64,000 bases of DNA, from contig NZ_RAWM01000036.1 in the NCBI RefSeq assembly GCF_003668875.1, positions 1 through 64,000 of the forward strand. Reading direction: 5' to 3'. Below, piece after piece: positions 37,805 through 46,994 of the stretch. The number at the start of each line of letters is the position of its first letter. Position 1 is the first letter of the stretch. The position numbers and the translations under genes were made by a program. Origin of the DNA: Corallococcus interemptor (GTDB lineage Bacteria > Myxococcota > Myxococcia > Myxococcales > Myxococcaceae). Below the pieces are notes generated by a model that was not told where the DNA came from, did no database searches, and worked only from the letters and a program-made list of their open reading frames with translations.

Positions 37805-37960
37805 CATCATGCAGCGCCAAGAAGAGGTGCCTTCTTGAGAGGCGCTCGCGGGTGGTGCCTCATGTCGTGTCCGGCCACCACTGGGCACGGACATCATGCA
37901 GCGCGCAGATGAGGTCCAATTCAGATGGGCTTTGAAGGGTGCGTTCCCTCCACGCTCACC
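37805..37960. repeat. Two further CATCATGCAGCGC-type repeats upstream of the single-TM gene
   Basis: Units begin at 37805 and 37892 (87 bp apart). The second, CATCATGCAGCGCGCAGATG, continues GAGGTCCAATTCAGATGGG and TTTGAAGGGTGCGTTCCCTC, shared with the third unit of the array at 37245. The remainder of the gap to 38254 shows nothing else. Confidence 0.75.
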
Positions 37961-38254
37961 CCGCGGAGCAGAGCTGCTCCGAGGTCGGTCGGATCCCAGG
38001 GCGGAAAGCTCCTGGGTCTAGTGGAAGGGTCAATTCAGGCGGCGCTTCGGACCGGGGCTCTCGCCTCGGTGAGGCGGACCACCATGGGCCGAAAAAGCGG
38101 GACGCCGCTTCCTTGGTCTGAATGGGCCAGTTAAATCGGGCGGCACCTCAAGTCGTGGCCCTCGCTGGTGAAGCGGACGGGCTCTCCGGGCGTCGGACGG
38201 CCCCGCGGGCTTTCCAAGTGCTGAAACGCCCAGGCGAGGGCGCTGGGCCGTGCG

Positions 38255-38467
38255 TCAGGTGGCCGGCACCTGCTCCACGTGGCTCGATGCCTCCTGGGCA
38301 CCGAGAACCACCAGGGCAAGCCGCTCAGCCCGCCGGTGCTCCTCACGGGCCTGGGCGTACCTGGTCCTGGAGGCAGGACTCCCGTCCAGCCCGCGCACAG
38401 CTTCCTGGAGCTCCGCTTCGGCCTTCCCCAGGCGCCACGCCAACGCCACCCGCTGTTCCATGTTCAT
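38255..38467 (-). CDS. Small helical protein, founder of a repeated 5' end
   Basis: 70 residues: MNMEQRVALAWRLGKAEAEL, then QEAVRGLDGSPASRTRYAQA and REEHRRAERLALVVLGAQEA, an almost wholly helical, charged protein. Its first ~50 bp including the start codon recur at 40099-40150 and 40797-40850, each time on the minus strand and each followed by unrelated sequence, as truncated copies. No function is known. Confidence 0.55.
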   Translation of the reverse strand: MNMEQRVALAWRLGKAEAELQEAVRGLDGSPASRTRYAQAREEHRRAERLALVVLGAQEASSHVEQVPAT

Positions 38468-38891
38468 GCGGCGGCGCAGAGCAGGCTCCGTGCCGCGGCT
38501 ATCCCGCCCCGACTAACCACTTTTCAGGAAAGTCGAGTAGGGCGGCTGGCAGGTTGTGGCGCTACGACGCCCTTGTTGCCTTCTTGCACCACCCAGGCAT
38601 GAACCTTGCCGGGCACCTCGGACAGGAGTTGGGGACGAAGACTCTCTACATGGGAGCACCTGTGACGGTGCACGACTGAACACCAGACCGCCACTCCGTG
38701 AATAGGTTCGCGGGCCCGAGGCGTTCTTTGCGGCACCTCGTGTGGAAAAGAACCCATGCGTCGGCGGTCGCCCCTCGCTACCCAAGGCAGGCTCCAAGTT
38801 TCTGAAGATATCTGGGAGAAGGACATCTCTCCGCGCAGGTCGGCATCCTTAGCTGGCGCACCGGGCAGTACCAGCGGTCGGAGGACACACC
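38468..38891. other. Non-coding gap
   Basis: No convincing gene, terminator or repeat beyond the block shared with 40099 and 40797 at its left edge. It contains the upstream region of the secreted protein gene at 38892. Confidence 0.5.
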
Positions 38892-39962
38892 ATGAAGCGC
38901 AGCGTCCGCGCCGTCACTATCGCCACCCTGACGTCCAACGCATTCCTCTTCGGATTCTCCCTCGAAGCCCGAGCGGATTCTCCGGAAATCAGGGCGAGCA
39001 TCGGTGTTACTGACAACACCTTCCAGGGCCCACCTGCCAAGGTCAAGATTGAGTCCGTCCGAGTCCGAGTTGGGAACGGCATCGACGGGGCGGTGCGTTG
39101 GGTGCAGGACCAAGCCATCGACGTTCAAATCGATCGCGCCCTCGGGGATGCGTTCCCCCGCATCAAGGACGTGCTCTCGCGCGCCGCCCCCGGCAGCGGC
39201 TACCTCATCGACATCCAGGTTTACACCCATTCTGAAGGTCAAAAGGTGTTCCAGGGGCCCATTGAGCTTGGCTTGGGACCATCTCCTGCGGATGCCTACG
39301 CCCTTAGCCAGAAGAAGGGGGGAGTGCATACTGCGCCGCCGGCGGGCCTCCTGATCGATCGGGAAGCCAGCTTCATGGTCTGGTGTGACCTTGAGGGAGG
39401 CACCCTGAGCTACCGCCGCGCGTGGCGAGACTCCGTCCGAGATGAAGGCGAGCGTAAGCTTCAGGCGGAGCACCAGGCGAAGGTCGTGGCGGAGGTGAGG
39501 CGAATCTCCGCCTTAGCGATGGCAGTGGCGGAGAAGGCGAAGGCCGAGGAGATGAAGCAAGCCCAAGCCGCCGTCGCCTTCGCGGCGATGGAAGCCACGA
39601 AGGCTGCGGAAGTACGGCGACAGGCAGAGATGGCTCGCTTGGCCCAGCAGCAGGCTGCGGACACGGCTACGCAGTTCAACATGACCTCTGAGCTGGCGCG
39701 TCAGGCCGCTCAGGCGCAGGAATTTGCTGCGCAGATGGCGCGACAGCAGGCCGCCGCTGATGCCGCGAGACAGGTCCAAGCCCAAGCCGAGTTCGACGCC
39801 TGGGCTCAGCGGCAGCGCGATGAGATCGCGCGTCAACAGGCTGAGCAGCTACGCCTGCAGCAGGAGAGGATGAACAGCCTCTGGAGCCGACCTACGGTCG
39901 GTGCGGGCGGCTCAGGCGGTTCGCTCACGCCGGGGCCTGCGCCGAGCTATCTGCTCCCGTGA
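38892..39962 (+). CDS. Secreted protein with a long Ala/Gln-rich coiled coil
   Basis: 356 residues. MKRSVRAVTIATLTSNAFLF to EARAD is a signal peptide. Residues ~28-180 form a globular beta-rich domain (AKVKIESVRVRVGNGIDGAV, GYLIDIQVYTHSEGQKVFQG). From ~185 to 330 the protein is a continuous coiled coil rich in Ala, Gln, Arg and Glu (AVAEKAKAEEMKQAQAAVAF), ending in a Gly/Pro tail. Possibly an envelope-spanning or filament-like structural protein; no homologous family recognised. Confidence 0.7.
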   Translation: MKRSVRAVTIATLTSNAFLFGFSLEARADSPEIRASIGVTDNTFQGPPAKVKIESVRVRVGNGIDGAVRWVQDQAIDVQIDRALGDAFPRIKDVLSRAAPGSGYLIDIQVYTHSEGQKVFQGPIELGLGPSPADAYALSQKKGGVHTAPPAGLLIDREASFMVWCDLEGGTLSYRRAWRDSVRDEGERKLQAEHQAKVVAEVRRISALAMAVAEKAKAEEMKQAQAAVAFAAMEATKAAEVRRQAEMARLAQQQAADTATQFNMTSELARQAAQAQEFAAQMARQQAAADAARQVQAQAEFDAWAQRQRDEIARQQAEQLRLQQERMNSLWSRPTVGAGGSGGSLTPGPAPSYLLP

Positions 39963-39982
39963 GCCTCTCCTTGGAAAGGTCC

Positions 39983-40005
39983 GAAGCCCCGCTCTAAGGG
40001 GCTTC
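39983..40005 (+). terminator. Hairpin after the coiled-coil secreted protein gene
   Basis: Stem GAAGCCCC (39983-39990) with GGGGCTTC (39998-40005), loop GCTCTAA, 20 bp after the stop codon. No U-tract. Confidence 0.55.
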
Positions 40006-40098
40006 GTGGTCTCTGGCCTGCGCAACTGGTCGCCCCTGCTAAGTGGGAGCCGTACCCAAAAGGACCTTCCTAACCCGGCCGCTTCCGCACGTCCCAGG

Positions 40099-40150
40099 CA
40101 CCACGCCAACGCCACCCGCTGTTCCATGTCCATGCGCCGGTGCAGAGCAG
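40099..40150 (-). repeat. Truncated copy 2 of the MEQRVALAW 5' end
   Basis: On the minus strand this contains CCGGCGCATGGACATGGAAC and then AGCGGGTGGCGTTGGCG, nearly the same as the start of the gene at 38467. The encoded text MDMEQRVALAWCLGRAEA then leaves the family after about 17 codons. Confidence 0.7.
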
Positions 40151-40557
40151 GGGACATGCCGGGCGACGCGGCCCGCCTCCAGGGCCAGTCGCGACGCAGC
40201 CAGGGCGGGCGAGAGGCACTGTCGGTGGCTACCGTGTTGCGGGGCTCGGGTTCCGGCAGCCGGGGAGCCTGCCCGCAGGCAAGCTCCCCAGCTTGGTCCG
40301 CTAGAAGCGGGTCAGGAGGTCAGCGAGGTCGGCGAGGAGCCGCAGCAGGCCAATCAGCTCGCCTGCGGCCCGGATGGCCCGCAGGATGGCCTTGGTGCGC
40401 TTCCCGGTGGTAGCTGCGTCGATCTTCTCCATGTTGGTGCCCTCTGGCGCCAAGCTCCAGCCGAATGCCGACTGGGGGCGCTAATAGGGTGTTGGGCTGC
40501 CCGCGTGGCCGAGGGACGGGTCCACAAGCTTGAGGCCCGCCACAGGCGACGCGCCTG

Positions 40558-40680
40558 CGGCCCGCGATTTCCTGCCACTTCCGGCGATGAGTCCGCGGCC
40601 CGCAATTTCGCGCCGCGTTCCAGGCCCCGCGATTTCCTACCGTCTACGGCGCCACGCGCGGAGCCCCGCGATTTCCTGCC
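40558..40680. repeat. Four short direct repeats CCCGCGATTTCCTGCC
   Basis: Near-identical 16-20-bp units begin at about 40558, 40595, 40621 and 40661 (GCGGCCCGCGATTTCCTGCC, GCGGCCCGCAATTTCGCGCC, CCCCGCGATTTCCTACC, CCCCGCGATTTCCTGCC), spaced 26-40 bp. No gene covers them. They could bind a protein or be slippage products; units and spacers are too unequal for a CRISPR array. Confidence 0.6.
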
Positions 40681-40796
40681 TCTCGAGCGCGGCTGGGCTT
40701 CATGCCGTCCTAAGCGCGCCGCGCAGGGCTTCCCCCACAGGTTTCCCGTCCGTCCCGCGTGCACCTTCCTGGGGCTCTGCTTCGGCCTTTCCCAGG

Positions 40797-40850
40797 GGGA
40801 CGCCAACGCCACCCGATGTTCCATATCCATGCACCGGCGCAGGGCAGGGC
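40797..40850 (-). repeat. Truncated copy 3 of the MEQRVALAW 5' end
   Basis: Minus-strand text CCGGTGCATGGATATGGAAC then ATCGGGTGGCGTTGGCG is again the start of the 38467 gene; the frame (MDMEHRVALASPWERPK) diverges after ~10 codons. The surrounding stretch 40006-41246 otherwise contains no gene that can be supported. Confidence 0.65.
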
Positions 40851-41246
40851 GCGTGCCGGACGGCCCTCTCCCCACCTTGGGGTAGCGCGCCGCGGCTTCG
40901 GAGGCTGGAAGAGGGGAGGGAGGGCGCGGCCAGGAGGGCCGGCGGAAATAGCTCTTCTCAATACCGTCCACTTTTTCGGCGTCGGGTTCCAGGAGCCCCA
41001 GGCTCGGCAGAATATCTCGCCACCTAGACGGGCCCCTGATTGGGACGTGCCGGTCGACTCCGCTTCAGCCTGATTCGTTAACGCGACGCGCTACGAAATA
41101 GCGCTGTACCAAAGCGGTCAAAGGTTCAATTTTACAAACACATCAAAATGTGATCCGCCGCTACTGGAATAATGGATCACCGAAGAGGCCAGCGTGCCTC
41201 TTCAATTTCCGGGTCTTAAAACACCCATGGTCCATTGAGTAACGTC

Positions 41247-41435
41247 ATGAGTTTCAAGGAAATTGTAATTGTGGTGAAGTACATGCTCTGCCTTGCCGAC
41301 GGTCACGCCCGTCACAGCGTCCGCCAGAGCATCATCAACGAGATGCAGGTCCACGGTGGCTTCTCCGCCGTACGGGCCGAGCAGGTGGTTGACGAGCTTG
41401 AGCGCTACGAGCTCAAGAAGATGAAGAAGGTGTAG
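41247..41435 (+). CDS. Small hypothetical protein
   Basis: 62 residues from MSFKEIVIVVKYMLCLADGH. The composition is ordinary (helix-rich, ending DELERYELKKMKKV), base composition upstream is AT-rich and promoter-like, and a hairpin follows the stop, so it is probably a real small gene. No clear ribosome site and no family. Confidence 0.5.
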   Translation: MSFKEIVIVVKYMLCLADGHARHSVRQSIINEMQVHGGFSAVRAEQVVDELERYELKKMKKV

Positions 41436-41450
41436 CCCACACGCAGGCAG

Positions 41451-41484
41451 TGCCCGGAGAGCGTCTTCGTCGTCTCTCCGGGCA
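41451..41484 (+). terminator. Hairpin after the 62-codon gene
   Basis: 11-bp perfect stem TGCCCGGAGAG (41451-41461) with CTCTCCGGGCA (41474-41484), 12-nt loop. No T-run. The region 41485-41980 shows no gene. Confidence 0.6.
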
Positions 41485-41980
41485 TGAGCCCAGGTCTCGG
41501 GTTTGCCGCCCGAAGGCTTGAAGCTGCTGTGCACCCGCTGGGTCTTCTGGAGCTCGGCGATGGGATGTTCCTACTGCCACGTCCTTCGTAGGTCACCACC
41601 TGGCGTCCATGGGCCCGGCATGCGCTAGTCGGCCTTGTTCGGCCTTTGCCTCTGCTGACCTAATGCCACCTGGATCTTGGTGCCTGCTGGGGGATGCTCA
41701 TGCCGCCTTTAAGGGTCCAGATTCTTGCCGCTGGGCCCCCCTTGTAGCCACCCCTGCGACTTTCACTCCGCAGCAGATTGAGGACGCTCAACCTGCCGTA
41801 ACTCTTGGAGGAAAGTGCCTGTTCGACCCCTTGGAAAAAGTGGGTAAGGTCGAAAGGATCACCAGCGCCGACCGTGCAGCCCTGCGCCGGGTGGACCGGG
41901 CGATCATGTAGGAAAAGGGAGCAGGGGGCAAGGAACGGCGAGCGGGTGGGTGCGCGGCCCGTTCAAGTAGCTTCTCCAGG

Positions 41981-42415
41981 ATGATCCTCCGCGACGTCAC
42001 GGATGAAGACCTCCCCCTGTTCTTCGAACACCAGCGCGACCCCGAAGCGGCTCGCATGGCCGGATTTCCATCGCGGGAGCGTGATGCGTTCATGACCCAC
42101 TGGCGCACGAACGTCCTGCGCCCCGGGAACATCAACCGCACCATCGTGATGGGCGGCGTGGTGGTGGGGAACATCGGCAGCTGGGAACAGGAGGGCCAGC
42201 GCCTCGTCGCCTATTGGATCGGCCGCGAGCATTGGGGCCAGGGGCTCGCCACCCGGGCCCTCTCCGAGTTCCTCCCGCTCGTGCCTACCCGGCCGCTGCA
42301 TGCGTGGGTCGCCACCCACAACCTCGCGTCGATCCGCGTCCTGGAGAAGTGCGGCTTCCACACCGTGCCCCACGAGGATCCGGCCGAGGTCCTCATGCGG
42401 CTGGATCCGACGTAG
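41981..42415 (+). CDS. GNAT family N-acetyltransferase
   Basis: 144 residues from MILRDVTDEDLPLFFEHQRD. VVVGNIGSWEQEGQRLVAYW leads to the acetyl-CoA loop in REHWGQGLATRAL (Q/R-x2-G-x-G/A, near residue 88), then AWVATHNLASIRVLEKCGFH, motif B with the conserved Asn. The RimJ/RimL-like branch acetylates small molecules or protein N-termini; substrate unknown. First gene right of the accessory island, upstream of dnaA. Confidence 0.9.
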   Translation: MILRDVTDEDLPLFFEHQRDPEAARMAGFPSRERDAFMTHWRTNVLRPGNINRTIVMGGVVVGNIGSWEQEGQRLVAYWIGREHWGQGLATRALSEFLPLVPTRPLHAWVATHNLASIRVLEKCGFHTVPHEDPAEVLMRLDPT

Positions 42416-42571
42416 GAGTTGTGGGCCACGGTGAGTGTTCATCTCCACCCGCAAAGGGCGTCCCGCTGATCCGTGCTACAGGCCGGTTCCTTGATCAGCC
42501 GGAGAGCGGGTGTTAGCACCGCCGAACGCCCGCGGGTTCCCTCCTTCCGCGCGCGTTCTTGAGCCTCCTAC

Positions 42572-43930
42572 GTGAACGCCCTCGCCCAAGCCCCTTCGCC
42601 TTCGCTTCCCAGTGCCGGCGTCATCTGGACCCGCACGCTGGAAGCCATCCGCCAGGAGGGCCTGCACTACGCCCTCACCTGGCTGGAGCGGATGCGCCCC
42701 ATGGAGGTGCGCGAGAACGCCCTGGTCCTGGGCGTTCCGGACCGCTTCTTCCGCGACTGGGTGGATGACCACTACCGCTCCATGCTGGAGACGCACCTGG
42801 CCCGGCTGGAGCCGTCCCTGGGCCGCGTCGCCTATGAGGTCGTCGTCGGCCCTCCGCCGACTTCTTCCGACCTGCCGCCCACGCCCACCATCAAGGTGAA
42901 CTCGACGCGGCCCTCGCGCCTCAACCCGCGCTTCACCTTCGACACCTACGTCGTCGCGGACAGCAACCAGCTGCCCGCCGCCGCCGCGCAGGCCGTGGCC
43001 CACCGGCCGGGCCACAACTACAACCCGCTCTACATCTACGGCGGCACCGGCCTGGGCAAGACGCACCTGCTCCAGGCCGTGGGCAACCACATCTGGGAGA
43101 AGGACCCCACCCAGCGCATCGTCTACCTCTCCAGCGAGCAATTCACGAACGAGTACGTGGAGAGCGTGCGCGAGCACCGCATGACGGACTTCCGCCGGAA
43201 GTTCCGCGAAGAGTGCGACGTGCTCCTCATCGACGACATCCAGTTCCTGGGCAAGCGCGAGGAGACGCAGAAGGAGTTCTTCTACACCTTCGAGACGCTC
43301 TTCGGCCTCAACAAGGCCATCGTGCTCACCAGCGACATGGTGCCCGCGGAGGTGCCCGGCATGGAGGACCGCCTGCGCAGCCGCTTCGCCATGGGCCTCA
43401 TGGCGGACATCCGCGAGCCCTCCTACGAGACGCGCGTCGCCATCCTCCAGAAGAAGGCCGAACAGGAAGGCCTCAACCTGCCGGACCCCGTGGCGCACTT
43501 CATCGCGAAGCATGTGCAGAAGAACGTGCGTGAGCTGGAAGGCGCGCTCGTGAAGCTGTCCGCGATGCACAGCCTCACGAAGCAGCCGGTGACGGAGGAG
43601 TTCGCGTCCCAGGTGCTGCGCGACATCCTGCCCGCGCAGCGCACCGTGGACGTGGAGGCCATCCAGCGCGAGGTGGCCCGCTTCTACAAGGTCACCGTGG
43701 AGGCGCTGAAGGAGGACCGGCGCCACAAGGCGCTCGCGCACGCGCGCCAGGTGGCCATGTACCTCAGCCGCAAGCTCACCAAGAGCTCCTTCCCGGAGAT
43801 CGCCTCGCGCTTCAACAAGGACCACTCCACCGTCATCTCCGCCGTGCGCAAGGTGGAGGGCCTGCGGGAGACGGACGCCGCCGTGCACCGCGACCTGTCT
43901 GAGCTGGAGACGAAGCTCGGCGGCATGTAG
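42572..43930 (+). CDS. dnaA: Chromosomal replication initiator DnaA
   Basis: 452 residues from a GTG ([20 protein letters not shown]). Domain I spans ~17-90 and the linker is short and Pro/Ser rich. AAA+ domain: Walker [10 protein letters not shown] near 157, Walker [13 protein letters not shown] near 216, sensor ILTSD-type ([12 protein letters not shown]), and [10 protein letters not shown] with the arginine finger. Domain IV ends [18 protein letters not shown], the DNA-binding signature. It binds TTATCCACA-type boxes; the only cluster found lies 34.5 kb to the left, at rsmG-mnmG. Confidence 0.98.
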   Translation: MNALAQAPSPSLPSAGVIWTRTLEAIRQEGLHYALTWLERMRPMEVRENALVLGVPDRFFRDWVDDHYRSMLETHLARLEPSLGRVAYEVVVGPPPTSSDLPPTPTIKVNSTRPSRLNPRFTFDTYVVADSNQLPAAAAQAVAHRPGHNYNPLYIYGGTGLGKTHLLQAVGNHIWEKDPTQRIVYLSSEQFTNEYVESVREHRMTDFRRKFREECDVLLIDDIQFLGKREETQKEFFYTFETLFGLNKAIVLTSDMVPAEVPGMEDRLRSRFAMGLMADIREPSYETRVAILQKKAEQEGLNLPDPVAHFIAKHVQKNVRELEGALVKLSAMHSLTKQPVTEEFASQVLRDILPAQRTVDVEAIQREVARFYKVTVEALKEDRRHKALAHARQVAMYLSRKLTKSSFPEIASRFNKDHSTVISAVRKVEGLRETDAAVHRDLSELETKLGGM

Positions 43931-43939
43931 CCGCTGCTT

Positions 43940-44383
43940 TCAGTGCGGCGCGGCCGGCTGTGACGGGGCGGAGACCTCCTCGAGTGTCCTGCCGCTCTCC
44001 TGGTCGCTGAGCTCCGCCGCGATGTCTCCCAGCGCGAGGATGCCCACCAGCCGCTTGGCCCGGTTCAATACCAGGATGCGGCGGATCTGCGAGGCCCTCA
44101 TCTTCTCGGCCGCCTGGGTGAGGTCGTCGTCGTCGTAGCAGAACTCCACGCCGCGGGTCATCGCCTGGGCCACCTGCGTGCGCTCGGCGTCCAGGCCCTG
44201 TGCCACCGCGCGAATCACGATGTCCCGGTCCGTGACCATGCCCACCAGCTGGTCGCCGTCACACACCGGGATGGGGCCCACGTTCAGCGCGCGCATCTTC
44301 TCCGCGGCGACCCTCAGGGAATCCGACGGGCGGACGACCTCCACGTCCGGGGTCATCACGTCGCCTACTCGTTGCGTTGCCAT
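43940..44383 (-). CDS. Tandem CBS-domain protein
   Basis: 147 residues. Two CBS modules: [20 protein letters not shown] with [20 protein letters not shown], and [20 protein letters not shown] with [20 protein letters not shown]. The pair would form one Bateman module that binds adenine nucleotides. No attached enzyme. The tail is Ser/Pro rich. Convergent with dnaA (9-bp gap). Confidence 0.92.
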   Translation of the reverse strand: MATQRVGDVMTPDVEVVRPSDSLRVAAEKMRALNVGPIPVCDGDQLVGMVTDRDIVIRAVAQGLDAERTQVAQAMTRGVEFCYDDDDLTQAAEKMRASQIRRILVLNRAKRLVGILALGDIAAELSDQESGRTLEEVSAPSQPAAPH

Positions 44384-44572
44384 GGCGTCTCTCCTGTGGG
44401 GGTTCCTCCTTCAGCGTGGGCACCCGCCTGTCCGCTGACATGGCCTGCCTTCACGGATGTCTGTCCATCTCCCCGGGCATCGGGCATGCTGGGGCTTCGA
44501 GGGCCTTCCGAGGCGCTCGCATCGGGACGTCCGGCCGGAGGCGCTCCCCCTTTCGCGGTGCTTCCTTCCGAC

Positions 44573-45388
44573 ATGCCCTCCATCCCCTGGTTGCGTGCTT
44601 CCGGCCTTGCTGTCGCCGTGCTGGGTCTGCCTGCGTGTGACAGCGGCCCGGACACCACCGAGCTGCGCTTCGGCATCAACGCGACGACCTACACGCGTCC
44701 GCTGACGGAGGAGTCCTCGCCGTCCCGGCGGACGGCGATGGACGCCCCGCTCGTGTCGCCCACCTTCACCTCGAACGACGGCCTCAAGTTCACGGTGGAG
44801 TCCGCCAACGCCACGCTGTTCGACGTGCGTCTGGAGTTGCCGTCCGGGCGCGAGTGCTCGGACTACGAGGGCAAGCTGGCTCCGTTGATGACCTGCACCG
44901 ACGCGGCGGACGGACAGCCCGGGGCGTTGAGCGTGCGGGAGCCGCTGGACGTGAACTGGTTGAGCGCCACGATCATCCCGGACCGGACGCTCCGCATCCC
45001 GGAAGGAACCTATTCCCGCATCGAAGCCCGCCTGGGCCAGAACACCCCCGCGCTCCCCAGCTTCAGCGTGGACGCGAGCTTCACCTGGGAGGATCAGCGC
45101 CATGTCCTGAAGGTGGCCTTCGCCTCCACCGCGGCCCTGCGCTTCGAGCCCCGGGGCCCCTTCGACATCGCCGTTCCCGCGGAGGACACCGTCGTGGTGG
45201 GCAGCCTGGATTTGACCACGTGGCTCGACGGCATCCCCGTGGCCAGCTGTCTGGCATTGGGAGACCTCACCCTGGATGGCACCACGCTGCGCCTGGAGAC
45301 AGGGACGGGTGCGTGCGCGGGCGCCGCCGAGCGCATGCAGCAGAACATCGAAGTCAGCACCCGGATGTACCTCGCCTCCCACCGGTGA
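44573..45388 (+). CDS. Putative lipoprotein, paralog of the next gene
   Basis: 271 residues from MPSIPWLRASGLAVAVLGLP, ending in the lipobox LGLPAC. The mature part is beta-rich with TELRFGINATTYTRPL, SNDGLKFTVESANATLFDVR and LRIPEGTYSRIEARLG, and four cysteines. Its plan (F-G/S-x-N start, SxDGxxF, VRLEL/VRVEL, PxGTY/PPGTY, SxLALGDL/GACYRNGNL) matches the following gene, 4 bp downstream, so the two are tandem paralogs in one operon. Function unknown. Confidence 0.75.
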   Translation: MPSIPWLRASGLAVAVLGLPACDSGPDTTELRFGINATTYTRPLTEESSPSRRTAMDAPLVSPTFTSNDGLKFTVESANATLFDVRLELPSGRECSDYEGKLAPLMTCTDAADGQPGALSVREPLDVNWLSATIIPDRTLRIPEGTYSRIEARLGQNTPALPSFSVDASFTWEDQRHVLKVAFASTAALRFEPRGPFDIAVPAEDTVVVGSLDLTTWLDGIPVASCLALGDLTLDGTTLRLETGTGACAGAAERMQQNIEVSTRMYLASHR

Positions 45389-45392
45389 ACCC

Positions 45393-46163
45393 ATGTCCAT
45401 GAACTCACGTTGGTTGTGTCTGTCTTTGCTGTCCCTGGGGATGTCCGGCTGTGGCGACCCGAGCCCCACCCGGCTCGTCTTCTCGCTGAACACGGCCTCG
45501 GTGGGCGCGTCTTCCCTGCCGGTTCCGGCGTCCGGCGTCCATGCCATGACCGACCCAGCCGGTCCTCCCGAAATCATGTCCAGCGACGGCATGCGCTTCG
45601 CCCTGAATGAGGTCCGCATGGAGGTGGCCGACATCCGTGTGGAATTGGGCGAGGGGATGCGCTGCGGCGACCTGAGCGACCCGCTGCCGCAGGGCACCGG
45701 GTGCGAGCAGCCCGAAGGTCCCCCGGCCACGCTCACGCTCGCGGGTCCGTTCTCCATCGACCTCTCCACGGGGAAGGCCTGGAAGGGGGGAGAGCTGAGG
45801 CTGCCGCCCGGCACCTACCGGCGCGTGAGCTTCGTGCTGGGGGAGGGTGGCTTCTCGGCCCGCACCCTCGCCTTGGACGGACAGTCTTGGAACATGACCA
45901 TCTTCCTGAGCGGAGGCACGGTGATGGGCTTCGAGTCCCCCCATGACGTCAGGTTGGAGGAGGGCGGCTTGCTGCACGTGACGTTCGTCCACAGCCAGTG
46001 GCTGACGGACCTGCCCTTGGGCGCGTGCTACCGGAACGGGAACCTGTCCCGGGTGGGCTCGGAGATGGTCCTGGACAACGCGACCGGCGCGTGTGAGGGC
46101 GCGCTGGAGAAGGCGCGCGACGCCATCCGCACGCGGGGGAGGGTGAGCGTCCGGTCCCCCTGA
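45393..46163 (+). CDS. Putative lipoprotein, paralog of the preceding gene
   Basis: 256 residues from MSMNSRWLCLSLLSLGMSGC, a clear signal with lipobox MSGC. SSDGMRFALNEVRMEVADIR, then GGELRLPPGTYRRVSFVLGE and LDNATGACEGALEKARDAI align in order with the upstream paralog. Secreted, lipid-anchored and of unknown function; a carbohydrate- or calcium-binding beta-sandwich would be compatible but is not shown. Confidence 0.75.
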   Translation: MSMNSRWLCLSLLSLGMSGCGDPSPTRLVFSLNTASVGASSLPVPASGVHAMTDPAGPPEIMSSDGMRFALNEVRMEVADIRVELGEGMRCGDLSDPLPQGTGCEQPEGPPATLTLAGPFSIDLSTGKAWKGGELRLPPGTYRRVSFVLGEGGFSARTLALDGQSWNMTIFLSGGTVMGFESPHDVRLEEGGLLHVTFVHSQWLTDLPLGACYRNGNLSRVGSEMVLDNATGACEGALEKARDAIRTRGRVSVRSP

Positions 46164-46172
46164 CCGCCGCGG

Positions 46173-46994
46173 TCAGAAGTGGGTCCGGCCGCTCAGCAAC
46201 GGCAGCAGGACGAGCCACCACAGCAACGGACCCACGAGCCCCAGGACCAGGCCGGTGATGGCCTGGCCCCGGCGGCCGATGGGCGGGGTCGCCTCCGGGT
46301 CCACGCGCGTCAGCGCCACCGCGCCGCAAATCACCGCGATGGGCGCGAGCAGGGGCATCAGCACCGAGCTGAACCCGAACCGCAGGGCCTGCTGCGCCAT
46401 GGGGTTGTTGAAGCGCTGCTCCCACAGCGCCTTCAGCGCCCTGGGCGGCACCGGCAGCTGGAAGAAGAGCTGATTGCGCGCGTCGCGGTGGATGCGCACC
46501 CCGATGAGCAGCGCGGGCATGACGCACAAGGCGAAGAAGAAGCGCGCATCCGGCACCAGGGCCCCCGCCACCACCGCCATCACCAGCGGCGTGGCCAGCA
46601 GCGCATGCCGCGCCCAGCGCTTGCCCAGGAAGAAGGCCACGCCCACCGGTACGGGCACCAAGAAGAGGAGCGCGAACAGCGAATCCTTCGTCGCGTCCAG
46701 CCCCCACTCCGTCAGGGCGGCGGCCGTGGCCACGCAGCACAGCAGCGTCACTCCCGCAACCCACCACGCCCATCCATCCCGCTTGCCCCAGTAACGCTGG
46801 CGCAGGGCCTCCAGGTAGTTCACGTCCGGGCGCGCCGCGCAGGCCCTGCAGTACAGCCGTGCCACCAGGCCCGGCACGGACGTGGCGCAGTCCGCGCAGA
46901 AGAAGCCGCCGCAGCGGAAGCATGTACCGCCCGCGGGCAGGTCCGGGTGGACGGCGCAGCGGCCCTGCTGGGAAAGGGGCACCTCCAGGCTCAT
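46173..46994 (-). CDS. B-box zinc-finger multi-pass membrane protein
   Basis: 273 residues. The N-terminal CAVHPDLPAGGTCFRCGGFF and CADC ... LYCRAC (residues 12-51) form a B-box-type zinc finger that recurs in myxobacterial membrane proteins. Five or six TM helices follow (WWVAGVTLLCCVATAAALTE; SLFALLFLVPVPVGVAFFLG; LLATPLVMAVVAGALV; FGFSSVLMPLLAPIAVICGA; AITGLVLGLVGPLLWWLVLL). The last ~80 residues are a DUF4190-like double-TM module. Function unknown. Confidence 0.82.
   Translation of the reverse strand: MSLEVPLSQQGRCAVHPDLPAGGTCFRCGGFFCADCATSVPGLVARLYCRACAARPDVNYLEALRQRYWGKRDGWAWWVAGVTLLCCVATAAALTEWGLDATKDSLFALLFLVPVPVGVAFFLGKRWARHALLATPLVMAVVAGALVPDARFFFALCVMPALLIGVRIHRDARNQLFFQLPVPPRALKALWEQRFNNPMAQQALRFGFSSVLMPLLAPIAVICGAVALTRVDPEATPPIGRRGQAITGLVLGLVGPLLWWLVLLPLLSGRTHF

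Noticed and set aside
38122-38679. 185-codon plus-strand frame
   Set aside because: Pro/Ala/Gly low-complexity, antisense to the small helical gene, and without a ribosome site.
40558-40680. CRISPR array from the four CCCGCGATTTCC repeats
   Set aside because: Units are 16-20 bp with mismatches, and spacers are unequal (about 10-24 bp).
42416-42571. oriC directly upstream of dnaA
   Set aside because: No TTATCCACA or one-mismatch box, and no AT-rich stretch, was seen there; the window's only clear cluster is at 7965-8057.
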